This document shows positions 8,241 to 19,006 of a DNA stretch of 64,000 bases, piece after piece. The notes under the pieces are model-generated. The model was not told where the DNA came from. It searched no databases and worked only from the letters and a program-made list of their open reading frames with translations. Location: the NCBI RefSeq assembly GCF_029338575.1, contig NZ_CP119992.1, forward strand, positions 186,001-250,000, in the 5' to 3' direction. Position 1 is the first letter of the stretch. Each line of letters starts with the position of its first letter. Both the position numbers and the translations under genes were made by a program. Source of the DNA: Halomarina halobia. GTDB lineage: Archaea > Halobacteriota > Halobacteria > Halobacteriales > Haloarculaceae.

Positions 8241-9497
8241 TCACAGCACGAACGCGAACAGGAGGTACGACCCGCCGGTCGAGAGGGTCGGCGACAGGAT
8301 CCACAGCAGGACGATGCGGCCCGTCGCGGCCGCGTCGAACAGGTCCGCGCCGACGAGGTCCTCGACGTTCTCCTCGCCGATCGGGGCGACGCTCGACGGG
8401 GCCTCTTCGCGCGCGACGGGCGGGACGGGGTTCGCCTCCCCCGCGGCGAGGTCGCCGACCGTCGGTCCGGGCGGCACGTCCGCGTCGGCGTCGGCGACGA
8501 GCGCGCCCGCCGAGAGGTCCGGCCCGCCCTCGCCGTGGAGCGCGGTGCTCGCGGCTTCCGCCACCGTGACCGCCCGGCTGGCGCGCCCCCAGCCGAGGCC
8601 GATGATGCACGACGTGGTGCTGACCGCGAGGCTCGCCGGGACGCCGAACCGCGAGAGCACCGTGATGATGGTCGCGCCGATGGCCGAGACGACGAGCGCG
8701 GCCAGGATCGGCAGGTCGGTGATCCCCTCGCCGATCGTCGCGAGCGTCCGACGGGCGATGGTGAACCCGCCGAGACCGATGGCGACGATCGCGAGGACGA
8801 CGCCCTGGTCGATCGTGACGGCCCCGTTCCCGACCAGCGGCGCGATGACGTTCGCCACGTTCGACGCGCCCGCCGAGAACGCCATGTAGCAGGCGATGAC
8901 GAGCACGAGCGACGCGCCGACGACGTTGCGACCCGTGACGTCCTCGCCGAGCGCCGGGCGCGGCACGCGCCCCGAGCGGTCGAGCCTGAACAGGCCGCTC
9001 TCGATGCGGCCGAACGAGAAGCGGGCGTCGAGGTGCGGGTAGACGTACCGCCCGACGATCACGCCGACCCAGAACGCGGTGAGGGGAGCGACGATCCACG
9101 CCGAGACGATGACGAACATCTCGGCCTCGTTGAGCGTGCCGGTCGCGAGGCCGAGCCCGGCGATCGCGCCGACGGCGGTCATCGAGGTCGACGAGGGGAC
9201 GCCGAAGAGGTTCGAGATCAGCAGCGCGACCCCGGTGAAAAACAGCACGGCGATGCTCGCCTCCAGGGTGAACTGGCTCGCCGGGACGATCTCGCCGCTC
9301 ATCGTCTCTACGACGTTCCGTCCCACGGTCCAGCCGCCCCAGAACGCGAAGGCGGTGAACAGCGCCGCCGCGCCGGCCTTCCCGACGAGGCGGCTTCCGA
9401 CGGCGGGACCGAAGGCGACCCCCGTCGAGGACCCGCCGATGTTGTATCCGACGAACGCGGCGACGAACAGGCCGACGACCAGCAGTGCTTCCACCAT
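8241..9497 (-). CDS. PiT-family inorganic phosphate transporter
   Basis: The 418-residue polytopic protein has the duplicated PiT architecture: VGYNIGGSSTGVAFGPAVGS near the N-terminus and CYMAFSAGASNVANVIAPL mid-protein, with a long hydrophilic Ala/Asp/Pro-rich cytoplasmic loop late (about 320-385). PiT proteins import phosphate with sodium or protons. The start at 9497 has a TATA-like element about 27 bases upstream; the frame is open further upstream but lacks membrane-like sequence. A UspA gene follows in the same direction. Confidence 0.88.
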   Translation of the reverse strand: MVEALLVVGLFVAAFVGYNIGGSSTGVAFGPAVGSRLVGKAGAAALFTAFAFWGGWTVGRNVVETMSGEIVPASQFTLEASIAVLFFTGVALLISNLFGVPSSTSMTAVGAIAGLGLATGTLNEAEMFVIVSAWIVAPLTAFWVGVIVGRYVYPHLDARFSFGRIESGLFRLDRSGRVPRPALGEDVTGRNVVGASLVLVIACYMAFSAGASNVANVIAPLVGNGAVTIDQGVVLAIVAIGLGGFTIARRTLATIGEGITDLPILAALVVSAIGATIITVLSRFGVPASLAVSTTSCIIGLGWGRASRAVTVAEAASTALHGEGGPDLSAGALVADADADVPPGPTVGDLAAGEANPVPPVAREEAPSSVAPIGEENVEDLVGADLFDAAATGRIVLLWILSPTLSTGGSYLLFAFVL

Positions 9498-9566
9498 CTC
9501 TGCGTCTCTGCCGGGAATTGAGCGCCCAGCCACATTTCCCTTCGCTCGCTCGACACTGACACTACC

Positions 9567-9830
9567 GTGAACCGACCGAAAGCCGTCGGCCCGCTGATCG
9601 TGGAAGTGTCCGACGAACAGGCGTTCCTCGCGTGGTCCCTGCTCCCGCCCGTCGGGTACGCCGCGGATCCGTCGTTCGCGGCCCACCCCTCGGCGATCGA
9701 GCCGACGCCGGCGTTCCTGCTCGAACTCGGGCTGTTCGCCGCCGCCGGCCTCCGGGTCCGCGACGGCTGTCCCGGCGTGCGCGAACCCCTCATCGCGCTC
9801 GTCGAACGTTTCCGACCGCCGGACGAGTGA
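9567..9830 (+). CDS. hypothetical protein (87 aa)
   Basis: An 87-residue ORF divergent from the phosphate transporter. It has mixed hydrophobic and charged residues (LIVEVSDEQAFLAWSLLPP near the N-terminus and LLELGLFAAAGLRVRD in the middle), no membrane segment of full length and no known motif. G+C-rich codon third positions support coding. It may be a small regulator or partner of the transporter, but nothing shows this. Confidence 0.5.
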   Translation: MNRPKAVGPLIVEVSDEQAFLAWSLLPPVGYAADPSFAAHPSAIEPTPAFLLELGLFAAAGLRVRDGCPGVREPLIALVERFRPPDE

Positions 9831-9978
9831 TCGCGGCCGATCCGGCCGACCGCGACCGCGACCGACGACCGACGACCGACGACCGACCGCCGATCGCGAA
9901 CGCCACCAGACCACGGTCCGGCCGCGGTCCGTGATCGTGCGTCGGACTGACGTACCGCTCGCCTATCACGATCCGAAC

Positions 9979-10005
9979 ATATTTAACTGACCGGCCAGTC
10001 AGTTA
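9979..10005 (+). promoter_or_regulatory. TetR operator overlapping the TATA box
   Basis: TAACTGAC (9984-9991) and GTCAGTTA (9998-10005) form a perfect 8-base inverted repeat around CGGCCA, and the AT-rich ATATTTAA (9979-9986) overlaps its left arm. It sits about 30 bases upstream of the TetR gene. It is the expected place for an autoregulatory TetR operator that also controls the following MATE gene. Confidence 0.8.
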
Positions 10006-10029
10006 GGGTGACGACCGGCCCCCTCCACC

Positions 10030-10635
10030 ATGACCGACGAGACGATAGACGAGATCATGGGCGCGACCTACCGCGCGCTCTGCAAGCACGGCTACGCGTC
10101 CCTGCGGATGCAGGACATCGCGGACGAGTCGACGAAGAGCAAGGCGACGCTGCACTACTACTACGACAGCAAGCACGATCTGCTCTGTGCCTTCCTCGAG
10201 TACCTCTACGACTCCTTCGCCGAGCGGATCGCGGAGCCGACGGGCGAGGACCCGGTCGAGGAGCTGACGGCGCTGCTCGACTGCCTGCTCACGCCGAGAG
10301 ACGAGAACACCCACCAGCAGTTCCAGACGGCGATCCTCGAGATCAAGGCGCAGGGACCGTACGACGAGACGTTCCGCGAGAAGCTCACGCGGTTCGACCG
10401 CCTGATGCACGATCGCATCGAGGGCGTGCTCCGCGAGGGTGTCGAGTCGGGCCACTTCGCGGCCGACGTCGACCCCGACGGCACCGCCGAGTTCCTGGTG
10501 ACCATCCTCAACGGTGCGCGGAGCCGCTACGTCGCCGTCGAGTACCCCCTGGACGGCACGCGCACCATGCTGCGGCGGTACGTCGAGTCGTCGCTACTCG
10601 CCGACGGGAGCGGGCGGGAGGTCGTCGCCGAGTGA
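10030..10635 (+). CDS. TetR-family transcriptional repressor
   Basis: The 201-residue protein has the TetR HTH at the N-terminus (about 10-55): CKHGYASLRMQDIADEST, then KATLHYYYDSKHDLL. The rest is alpha-helical and would form the ligand pocket and dimer interface. It overlaps the MATE efflux gene by 4 bases (GTGA at 10632-10635). With the operator at 9984-10005, this is a classic drug/toxin-responsive repressor-pump operon. The inducer is unknown. Confidence 0.92.
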   Translation: MTDETIDEIMGATYRALCKHGYASLRMQDIADESTKSKATLHYYYDSKHDLLCAFLEYLYDSFAERIAEPTGEDPVEELTALLDCLLTPRDENTHQQFQTAILEIKAQGPYDETFREKLTRFDRLMHDRIEGVLREGVESGHFAADVDPDGTAEFLVTILNGARSRYVAVEYPLDGTRTMLRRYVESSLLADGSGREVVAE

Positions 10636-12122
10636 GCGCCCGCGATCGGCTCGGGTCGCTGTTCAAGGACCGCGAGGAACTCGACCTCACGTCGGGGAGC
10701 ATCGCGAAGCCGCTGCTCTACCTCTCGGTCCCCATCGTCATCACGAACCTCCTGCAGACGGCGTACAACCTCGCGGACACGTTCTGGCTCGGCCAGTACA
10801 GCACGAACGCGCTCGCGGCGATCACGTTCGCCTTCCCGATGGTCTTTCTGCTCATCGCGCTCGCGCTCGGGCTGTCGGTGGCTGGGAGTGTCCTCGTCGC
10901 CCAGCACACCGGCGCGGAACAGCCGCTGCGGGCCGAGTACGCCGCCTCACAGACCGTCGGGTTCACGGTCGTCGTCTCGCTGGCGCTGGGCGCGCTCGGC
11001 TACCTCGCCGTCGAGGACTTCCTCCGGATCCTCGGGGCGGCACCCGAGGTCGTTCCGCTGGCGACGGGCTACATGCAGGTGTACTCGCTCGGCCTGCTGT
11101 TCGTCTTCGGCTTCGCCGTGTTCGTCTCGCTGATGCGGGGCTACGGCGACACCGTCACCCCCATGCTCGTCATGTTCGGGTCGGTCGTGCTCAACATCGC
11201 GCTCGACCCGATCTTCATCTTCGGCTTCGAGGACAACCCCCTGTTCGGCTACCTGGGAGCGCGCGGCCTCGAAGCGACCCTCCTCGCCCGGACCGGGTTC
11301 ACCGGTGCGGGCATCGAGGGGGCCGCCGTCGCGACGGTGCTCAGCCGCGCGCTTGCGTTCGCCGTCGGCCTCGCGATCATGTTCCGGGGAGCGCGCGGCG
11401 TGCGGATCCGCCCCGGCCAGCTCCTGCCGGAGCGGCGGTACGCCCGGAGGCTCCTCGACCTCGGGGTGCCCGCGAGCGTCGAGGGGACCGGCCGCGCGCT
11501 CTCGGTGAACCTCATGCTGTTCATCATCGCCGCGTTCCCGACGACGACGGTCGCCGCCTTCGGCATCGGGACGCGGGTCTTCTCGGTCATCTTCCTCCCC
11601 GCCATCGCCTTCTCGCAGGGCGTCGAGACGATGACCGGCCAGAACATCGGCGCTCGGAACCTCGACCGCGCCGAGCGGACGAACCACTACGGCGCGAAGG
11701 TGATGCTCGTGACGCTCACGGCCCTCGGGGTCGTCATCTTCCTCGCGGCCGCCCCCATCTCGGCCGCGTTCACCACGAACCCCGAGGTCGTCGCCGTGAG
11801 CACGGAGTTCCTCCGCATCACCGCGCCGACGTTCGGCTTCATCGGCGTCATGCGCTCGTACAGCGGCGGGTTCCGCGGGGCCGGGAAGACGCTCATCGCG
11901 GCCGCCGTCGCCATCGTCATGCTCGGGGTCATTCGGCTGCCCCTCGCGTGGATCGCGGCGAACGCGCTCGGCGAGTTCGGCCTCTGGGTCGCGTTCGCCG
12001 TCTCGAACGTGGCCGGCGGCGTCGCCGCGTACCTCTGGTTCCTACGAGGGACCTGGCGCGACGCGGATCTCACCGAGTCGTTCGACGGCGCGCCAGCCGT
12101 CGAAGCCGCGGGCGACGACTGA
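10632..12122 (+). CDS. MATE-family efflux transporter
   Basis: The 496-residue protein has about twelve hydrophobic segments arranged as two halves, with MATE-like signatures near KPLLYLSVPIVITNLLQTAY (residues 22-41) and GIGTRVFSVIFLPAIAFSQG (mid second half). MATE pumps use sodium or proton gradients to export drugs and organic cations. The GTG start overlaps the TetR stop. Its 3' end overlaps the convergent sequon-rich gene (12042-12734) by 81 bases. The substrate is not deducible. Confidence 0.92.
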   Translation: MSARDRLGSLFKDREELDLTSGSIAKPLLYLSVPIVITNLLQTAYNLADTFWLGQYSTNALAAITFAFPMVFLLIALALGLSVAGSVLVAQHTGAEQPLRAEYAASQTVGFTVVVSLALGALGYLAVEDFLRILGAAPEVVPLATGYMQVYSLGLLFVFGFAVFVSLMRGYGDTVTPMLVMFGSVVLNIALDPIFIFGFEDNPLFGYLGARGLEATLLARTGFTGAGIEGAAVATVLSRALAFAVGLAIMFRGARGVRIRPGQLLPERRYARRLLDLGVPASVEGTGRALSVNLMLFIIAAFPTTTVAAFGIGTRVFSVIFLPAIAFSQGVETMTGQNIGARNLDRAERTNHYGAKVMLVTLTALGVVIFLAAAPISAAFTTNPEVVAVSTEFLRITAPTFGFIGVMRSYSGGFRGAGKTLIAAAVAIVMLGVIRLPLAWIAANALGEFGLWVAFAVSNVAGGVAAYLWFLRGTWRDADLTESFDGAPAVEAAGDD

Positions 12123-12734
12123 GTCCAGCAGCGAGTCGGTCGTATTGTTCGTCCCGTCGGTGCTGTTCGTCCCGCCGGCAGTCGTATTGTTCGTCCCGTC
12201 GGAGCCGTTCGATCCGCCATCCCCGTTCGTCCCGTCGGTGTCGTTCGTATCGTTCTCCGGCGGCGTGGGTTCGGGGGTCGGTTCGGGCGTCGGCTCCGGT
12301 GTCGGCTCTGGCGTGGGTTCCTCGGTCGGCTCCTCGGTCGGCTCCTCGGTCGGTTCTTCGGTCGGTTCCTCGGTCGGTTCTTCGGTCGGTTCCTCGGTCG
12401 GAGTCGTCCCGTTCGCCGTCGTGTCGTTGGTCGCGTTGGTGTCGTTGGTAGCGTTGGTGGCGTTCGTCGCGTTGGTCGCGTTGGTGGCGTTGCCCGCCCC
12501 ACCGAAGAACGACGGGAGCACCCAGAGGCCGATGGCGGCGATCGCGATGAGGAGCACGACGACGGCGACCAGGATGACGGTGATACCGCCGATGTCCTCT
12601 AGGATCGACTCGTCGTCGTCTCCGCCTCTTCCTCCGCCTCCACCTCTGCCACCACCTCCACCGCCTCCACGCGACGGCGAGCGCGACGATCGAGAGGTGC
12701 GCCCCGGCGGTCGGCGCGATTTGTCGGAACTCAT
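12042..12734 (-). CDS. single-pass surface protein with dense N-glycosylation sequons
   Basis: The 230-residue protein has a basic, Gly-rich cytoplasmic part (about 1-35; RGG-like), a short acidic patch, one transmembrane helix (about 52-74, VILVAVVVLLIAIAAIGLWV) and a long disordered extracytoplasmic tail. The tail has NAT repeats, then seven EEPT and four PEPT repeats, then a second Asn-rich block. I count 17 Asn-X-Ser/Thr sequons. A surface, heavily N-glycosylated stalk-like role is inferred. The start at 12734 has a TATA-like element 27 bases upstream. The last 81 bases are antisense to the MATE gene. No catalytic domain is seen. Confidence 0.7.
   Translation of the reverse strand: MSSDKSRRPPGRTSRSSRSPSRGGGGGGGRGGGGGRGGDDDESILEDIGGITVILVAVVVLLIAIAAIGLWVLPSFFGGAGNATNATNATNATNATNDTNATNDTTANGTTPTEEPTEEPTEEPTEEPTEEPTEEPTEEPTPEPTPEPTPEPTPEPTPPENDTNDTDGTNGDGGSNGSDGTNNTTAGGTNSTDGTNNTTDSLLDSVVARGFDGWRAVERLGEIRVAPGPS
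12264..12402. repeat. in-frame 12-base tandem repeats in the surface-protein gene
   Basis: On the plus strand the unit is a variant of GGTCGGTTCCTC. Read on the minus strand it gives Glu-Glu-Pro-Thr seven times, followed by four Pro-Glu-Pro-Thr units. The units are nearly identical at the DNA level, so copy number could change by slippage or recombination without frameshift. Confidence 0.85.
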
Positions 12735-12869
12735 TGTCCTGAGATTGGTCGAAGTAACGGATAACGATTTTTGCCGTTCGTGTCTGCCCATCGACCCGTT
12801 ACGGTTCGCTCGACGGAGGGCTTCCGGACGTCGCCGCGGTCGTCCCCGTCTCCGCCCCGTCTGTCCCGC

Positions 12870-16157
<3,288 letters not shown>

Positions 16158-16398
16158 TATCCCGTCGAACTCGGTACATCGTAATAAACCCGGCGAAAAG
16201 CTACGAATAACGAAATGGAGTTACGAATTTCGGAAGCCGGACGAGACGGCGTCGCGCGTCGCCGTACGTCCACCGATTCGGGGATACGGCCGAGGGATCG
16301 ACGCCGCTCGGCGCGAAACCTCTCGATCGTGAAGTGCAGAGGAGCCGTCGGCCGCGCGCGGGCGAGGGCGCTCCGCGGCGCGGTTTCGACGTCGCCGG

Positions 16399-16623
16399 TC
16401 AGTCGCGATCGACGACGCGGTAGCGGTACGGTCGGTCCCGGACGACCTCGACTTCGTCCCCCTCGCGTCGGCCGAGCACCGTCGCGACGCGGTGTGCGCT
16501 CTCGAACGACTCGCCGTGAGTGTCGAGGAGCGCGAGGATCTCGCGCGCGGTCAGCGGCTCTTCGTGGTCGGCCTCCGCGAGGACGGATCGAATGCGTTCG
16601 AACTCGCCTCGGCGCGAGTGCAT
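16399..16623 (-). CDS. small haloarchaeal protein, HTH-like
   Basis: The 74-residue protein (start ATG at 16623; a longer frame begins at 16635) reads EPLTAREILALLDTHGESF then SAHRVATVLGRREG, which looks like a short winged-helix or HTH fold. A TATA-like element at 16647-16656 supports 16623 as a leaderless start. Gene is upstream of carB and on the same strand, about 240 bases away; no overlap suggests an operon. Function unknown; DNA binding is an inference. Confidence 0.65.
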   Translation of the reverse strand: MHSRRGEFERIRSVLAEADHEEPLTAREILALLDTHGESFESAHRVATVLGRREGDEVEVVRDRPYRYRVVDRD

Positions 16624-16704
16624 AGACGGGTACACTTCCCATGGAGTGATAATAGTTCGCCCGGGCGGGACGCGGTCGGTTTCGGCGGTCTCGTCCGACC
16701 CGCG

Positions 16705-17235
16705 TCACGCCGGCCGGTCGAACTCGTCCGCGAAGTCGCGCTGGGCGCGGTACTCCTCGACGAACGCGCTCACGTCGAACTGGAGCATCTGCTCCTCGAA
16801 CTCGGTTACGGCCCTCTCGTCGCTGGCGTGGCTGACCGCGTGCTCCATCAGTTCGACGAGCAACTCCACGACGATCTCGTGCAGGCGACGGGCGTCGAAG
16901 TCGGTCACCCACACCAGCGCGAAGCCGACGTGGCCGTCCTCGCTCGTGTCCCGACTGACGACGGCCTCGGGGAACTCCTCCAGGACGATCCCCATGACGT
17001 GCATGGTGTCGAAGTCGTCGCCGGTGGAGGTCTCGACCGTCTCGCACAGCACCGCGACGAGGTCCTCGGGAACCCACCGACTGAGCGGGTGCATGTCCAT
17101 CACGACGGCGTGCGTCGCGCCGCAGGAACAGGCGAACTCCCGCATCCCCATGTCGAGGTCGTGCACGGCGACGGACTCGCCGCAGGGCAACGACAGTTCG
17201 GCGCCACGGCCGCCCGGCACGCGGGGCTCAGACAT
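16705..17235 (-). CDS. DUF5815-like haloarchaeal protein
   Basis: The 176-residue protein begins MSEPRVPGGRGAELSLPCGE and has two cysteines in FACSCGATH (about residues 34-42), suggesting a metal or structural site. The rest is acidic and mostly alpha-helical. From memory it matches the haloarchaeal family DUF5815; I cannot confirm the number. A TATA-like element near 17261-17270 supports the start. Cellular role unknown. Confidence 0.7.
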   Translation of the reverse strand: MSEPRVPGGRGAELSLPCGESVAVHDLDMGMREFACSCGATHAVVMDMHPLSRWVPEDLVAVLCETVETSTGDDFDTMHVMGIVLEEFPEAVVSRDTSEDGHVGFALVWVTDFDARRLHEIVVELLVELMEHAVSHASDERAVTEFEEQMLQFDVSAFVEEYRAQRDFADEFDRPA

Positions 17236-17285
17236 AGCCGAACGTAACGGGGACTCGCTGTTAAGTACCGCGCTTGCGCCGCGGA

Positions 17286-17549
17286 TCAGCCCTCGTCGTC
17301 TTCCTCCTCTTCGTCTTCGTCCTCGTCTTCCACCTGGTCTTCCTCATCCCCGTTGCTCTTCTCCTCTTCGTCGTCTTCGTCGTCTTCGTCCTCGTCCTCC
17401 TCGACCGTAATCTCGACCTCCACCTCGATCGAGAGGCCGTCGACCTCGAGTTCGGCCTCCGCCGTTCGGGTCTCGCCGACTTCGATCTCGAGTTCCTGCT
17501 CGTCCACTTCGACTTCGACCTCGACGTCGACGTTCGTTCGGTCTCCCAT
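17286..17549 (-). CDS. very acidic hypothetical protein (87 aa)
   Basis: The N-terminal part alternates Val and Glu/Asp (VDVEVEVEVDEQELEIEVGE), as in beta-strands with acidic faces, and the C-terminal 35 residues are almost entirely Glu and Asp. No Cys or His and no known motif are seen. A TATA-like element at about 17570-17580 supports a leaderless start. It may be a soluble, strongly charged protein or part of a larger complex; function not known. Confidence 0.65.
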   Translation of the reverse strand: MGDRTNVDVEVEVEVDEQELEIEVGETRTAEAELEVDGLSIEVEVEITVEEDEDEDDEDDEEEKSNGDEEDQVEDEDEDEEEEDDEG

Positions 17550-17588
17550 GCGCCGCCGATACGTCGCCGCGGAAGTAAGTCGTTCCGC

Positions 17589-18443
17589 CTACCGGACCGG
17601 GTCGTCCCACTCGTCGGCGTCGGCGAGGCGGTCGTCGTTCGCCCGCCCGGCGTCGCCGCGCTTCTGGGCGACGAGCTGCCGGTAGGCGTCGGCCGCGACG
17701 GCGCTGGCGAACACCCCGACCCCGGCGCTGACGACCGCGTTCGCGACGTACGCGAGGACCGGCGGGAGGAAGACGAGGACGATCCCGAGGCCCGAACTGA
17801 CGAGGACGCCGACGATGAACAACGCGAGCGCCAGCACGAACAGCGCCAGACGGTCGCCCCGCGCGAGCGACCAGCTCCCCACGAGCGCGTCGACGAAGTT
17901 CTTGTCCTCGACGGCGATCTCCTGGCGGACGAAGAAGAGGCTCACGGCGAGGAACGCCGCGAGGACGGGGCCCCCCACGAGGAGGCCGACGAGCCCGACG
18001 ACGAACCCGACGGCGACGACGAGCGCGACGACGACGAGCGCGACGACGCCGTTGACGACCGCGAGTGGGAGGTTCCGCGTCGGCTCGTACAGCGTCTCGG
18101 TCGCGTCGCTGACGAACGTCCGATCGGCGACGACGCGGGCCGCCTCGCTCAGGACGAACCCCGCGAGCGCCAGGGCGACTGCCGCCCCGATCGGCATCGG
18201 AACGACCGGATCCACGCTCGGGACGCTCTGCCGGATCTCCCGGGCGGCCGCCGGGTCGCCCTGCTCGCGAGCCGCCTCGATCGCGATCTCGCTGACCTGC
18301 CGCGAGACCTCGCTCGCGACGACGTCGCCCGCGAGTCCCGAGACGATTCCCAGCGCCGCGAAGAGCGCGAGGAGGAGCAGGCCGTTGCGCTCGAACGCCC
18401 GGCTCGCTCCGTCGGAGAGCGCCGAACCGATATCCAGGGCCAT
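17589..18443 (-). CDS. polytopic membrane protein, haloarchaeal family
   Basis: The 284-residue protein has about six long hydrophobic segments, with a soluble loop around residues 55-80 (Glu/Arg/Ala rich) and a charged C-terminal tail (AQKRGDAGRANDDR). It resembles the glycerophosphoryl-diester-type membrane-domain proteins common in haloarchaea, but no catalytic residues are seen. A TATA-like element CTTTATAGG at 18466-18476 gives a leaderless start. Role unknown. Confidence 0.7.
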   Translation of the reverse strand: MALDIGSALSDGASRAFERNGLLLLALFAALGIVSGLAGDVVASEVSRQVSEIAIEAAREQGDPAAAREIRQSVPSVDPVVPMPIGAAVALALAGFVLSEAARVVADRTFVSDATETLYEPTRNLPLAVVNGVVALVVVALVVAVGFVVGLVGLLVGGPVLAAFLAVSLFFVRQEIAVEDKNFVDALVGSWSLARGDRLALFVLALALFIVGVLVSSGLGIVLVFLPPVLAYVANAVVSAGVGVFASAVAADAYRQLVAQKRGDAGRANDDRLADADEWDDPVR

Positions 18444-18495
18444 ACCGAACTCGGATCGGGAAAACCTATAAAGATTCAGTTATATTCCGGCCGAC

Positions 18496-18909
18496 CTACG
18501 GCCAGTCGTCGCGCTGCTCCCCGCTCGCGGTCGTCGGGGGGTCCTGATCCCCGACGGTCCACCCGGCGGCCTCGGCGGCCGTTTCGAGGGGGAGGAACTC
18601 CCAGCCGACCTCCTCGGCGAGCGCCTCGTCCTCGTCTGTCGTTCCGACGAAGACGTGGCGGTCGGTGTCGAACTGTCGCTTCACGTTCTCCAGGCTCTCG
18701 CGCTTGCCGCGCGGCCCCGAGAAGAAGTCCTGGCGGATGCGGTTCTTCCGGGTGAAGTTCGTCACCACGTAGGTCGGTTTCTCGCTCACGACCCCGAGGT
18801 ACTTCGTCCACGTTCGCGCGTCCGTGAACACCGCCTCGGGGTCGGCGAGTCGCTGGAGCGCCTCCAGTTCGAAGGCGAGCGTCATGTCTGCGGAGCCACC
18901 GCCGTTCAT
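18496..18909 (-). CDS. conserved haloarchaeal protein (137 aa)
   Basis: The soluble protein contains YVVTNFTRKNRIRQDFFSGP (about 46-65), a strongly basic and aromatic motif, followed by a region with HVFVGTTDEDEALAEEVGWE. I recall the sequence pattern from a haloarchaeal DUF family but do not rely on a number. A TATA-like box at 18907-18918 overlaps the ATG at 18909; transcription from it would begin near 18885, where a second in-frame ATG lies (MTLAFEL). The start is therefore uncertain. No function is known. Confidence 0.65.
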   Translation of the reverse strand: MNGGGSADMTLAFELEALQRLADPEAVFTDARTWTKYLGVVSEKPTYVVTNFTRKNRIRQDFFSGPRGKRESLENVKRQFDTDRHVFVGTTDEDEALAEEVGWEFLPLETAAEAAGWTVGDQDPPTTASGEQRDDWP

Positions 18910-19006
18910 ATATATCCCTTGCTCGCCCCGCGCAAAACCACTTCGGTACGGTACTCGACCGTCCGGCAGGGTGGGAGGTCGGACAGGTGACGTCCCCGGA
19001 TGTGGT

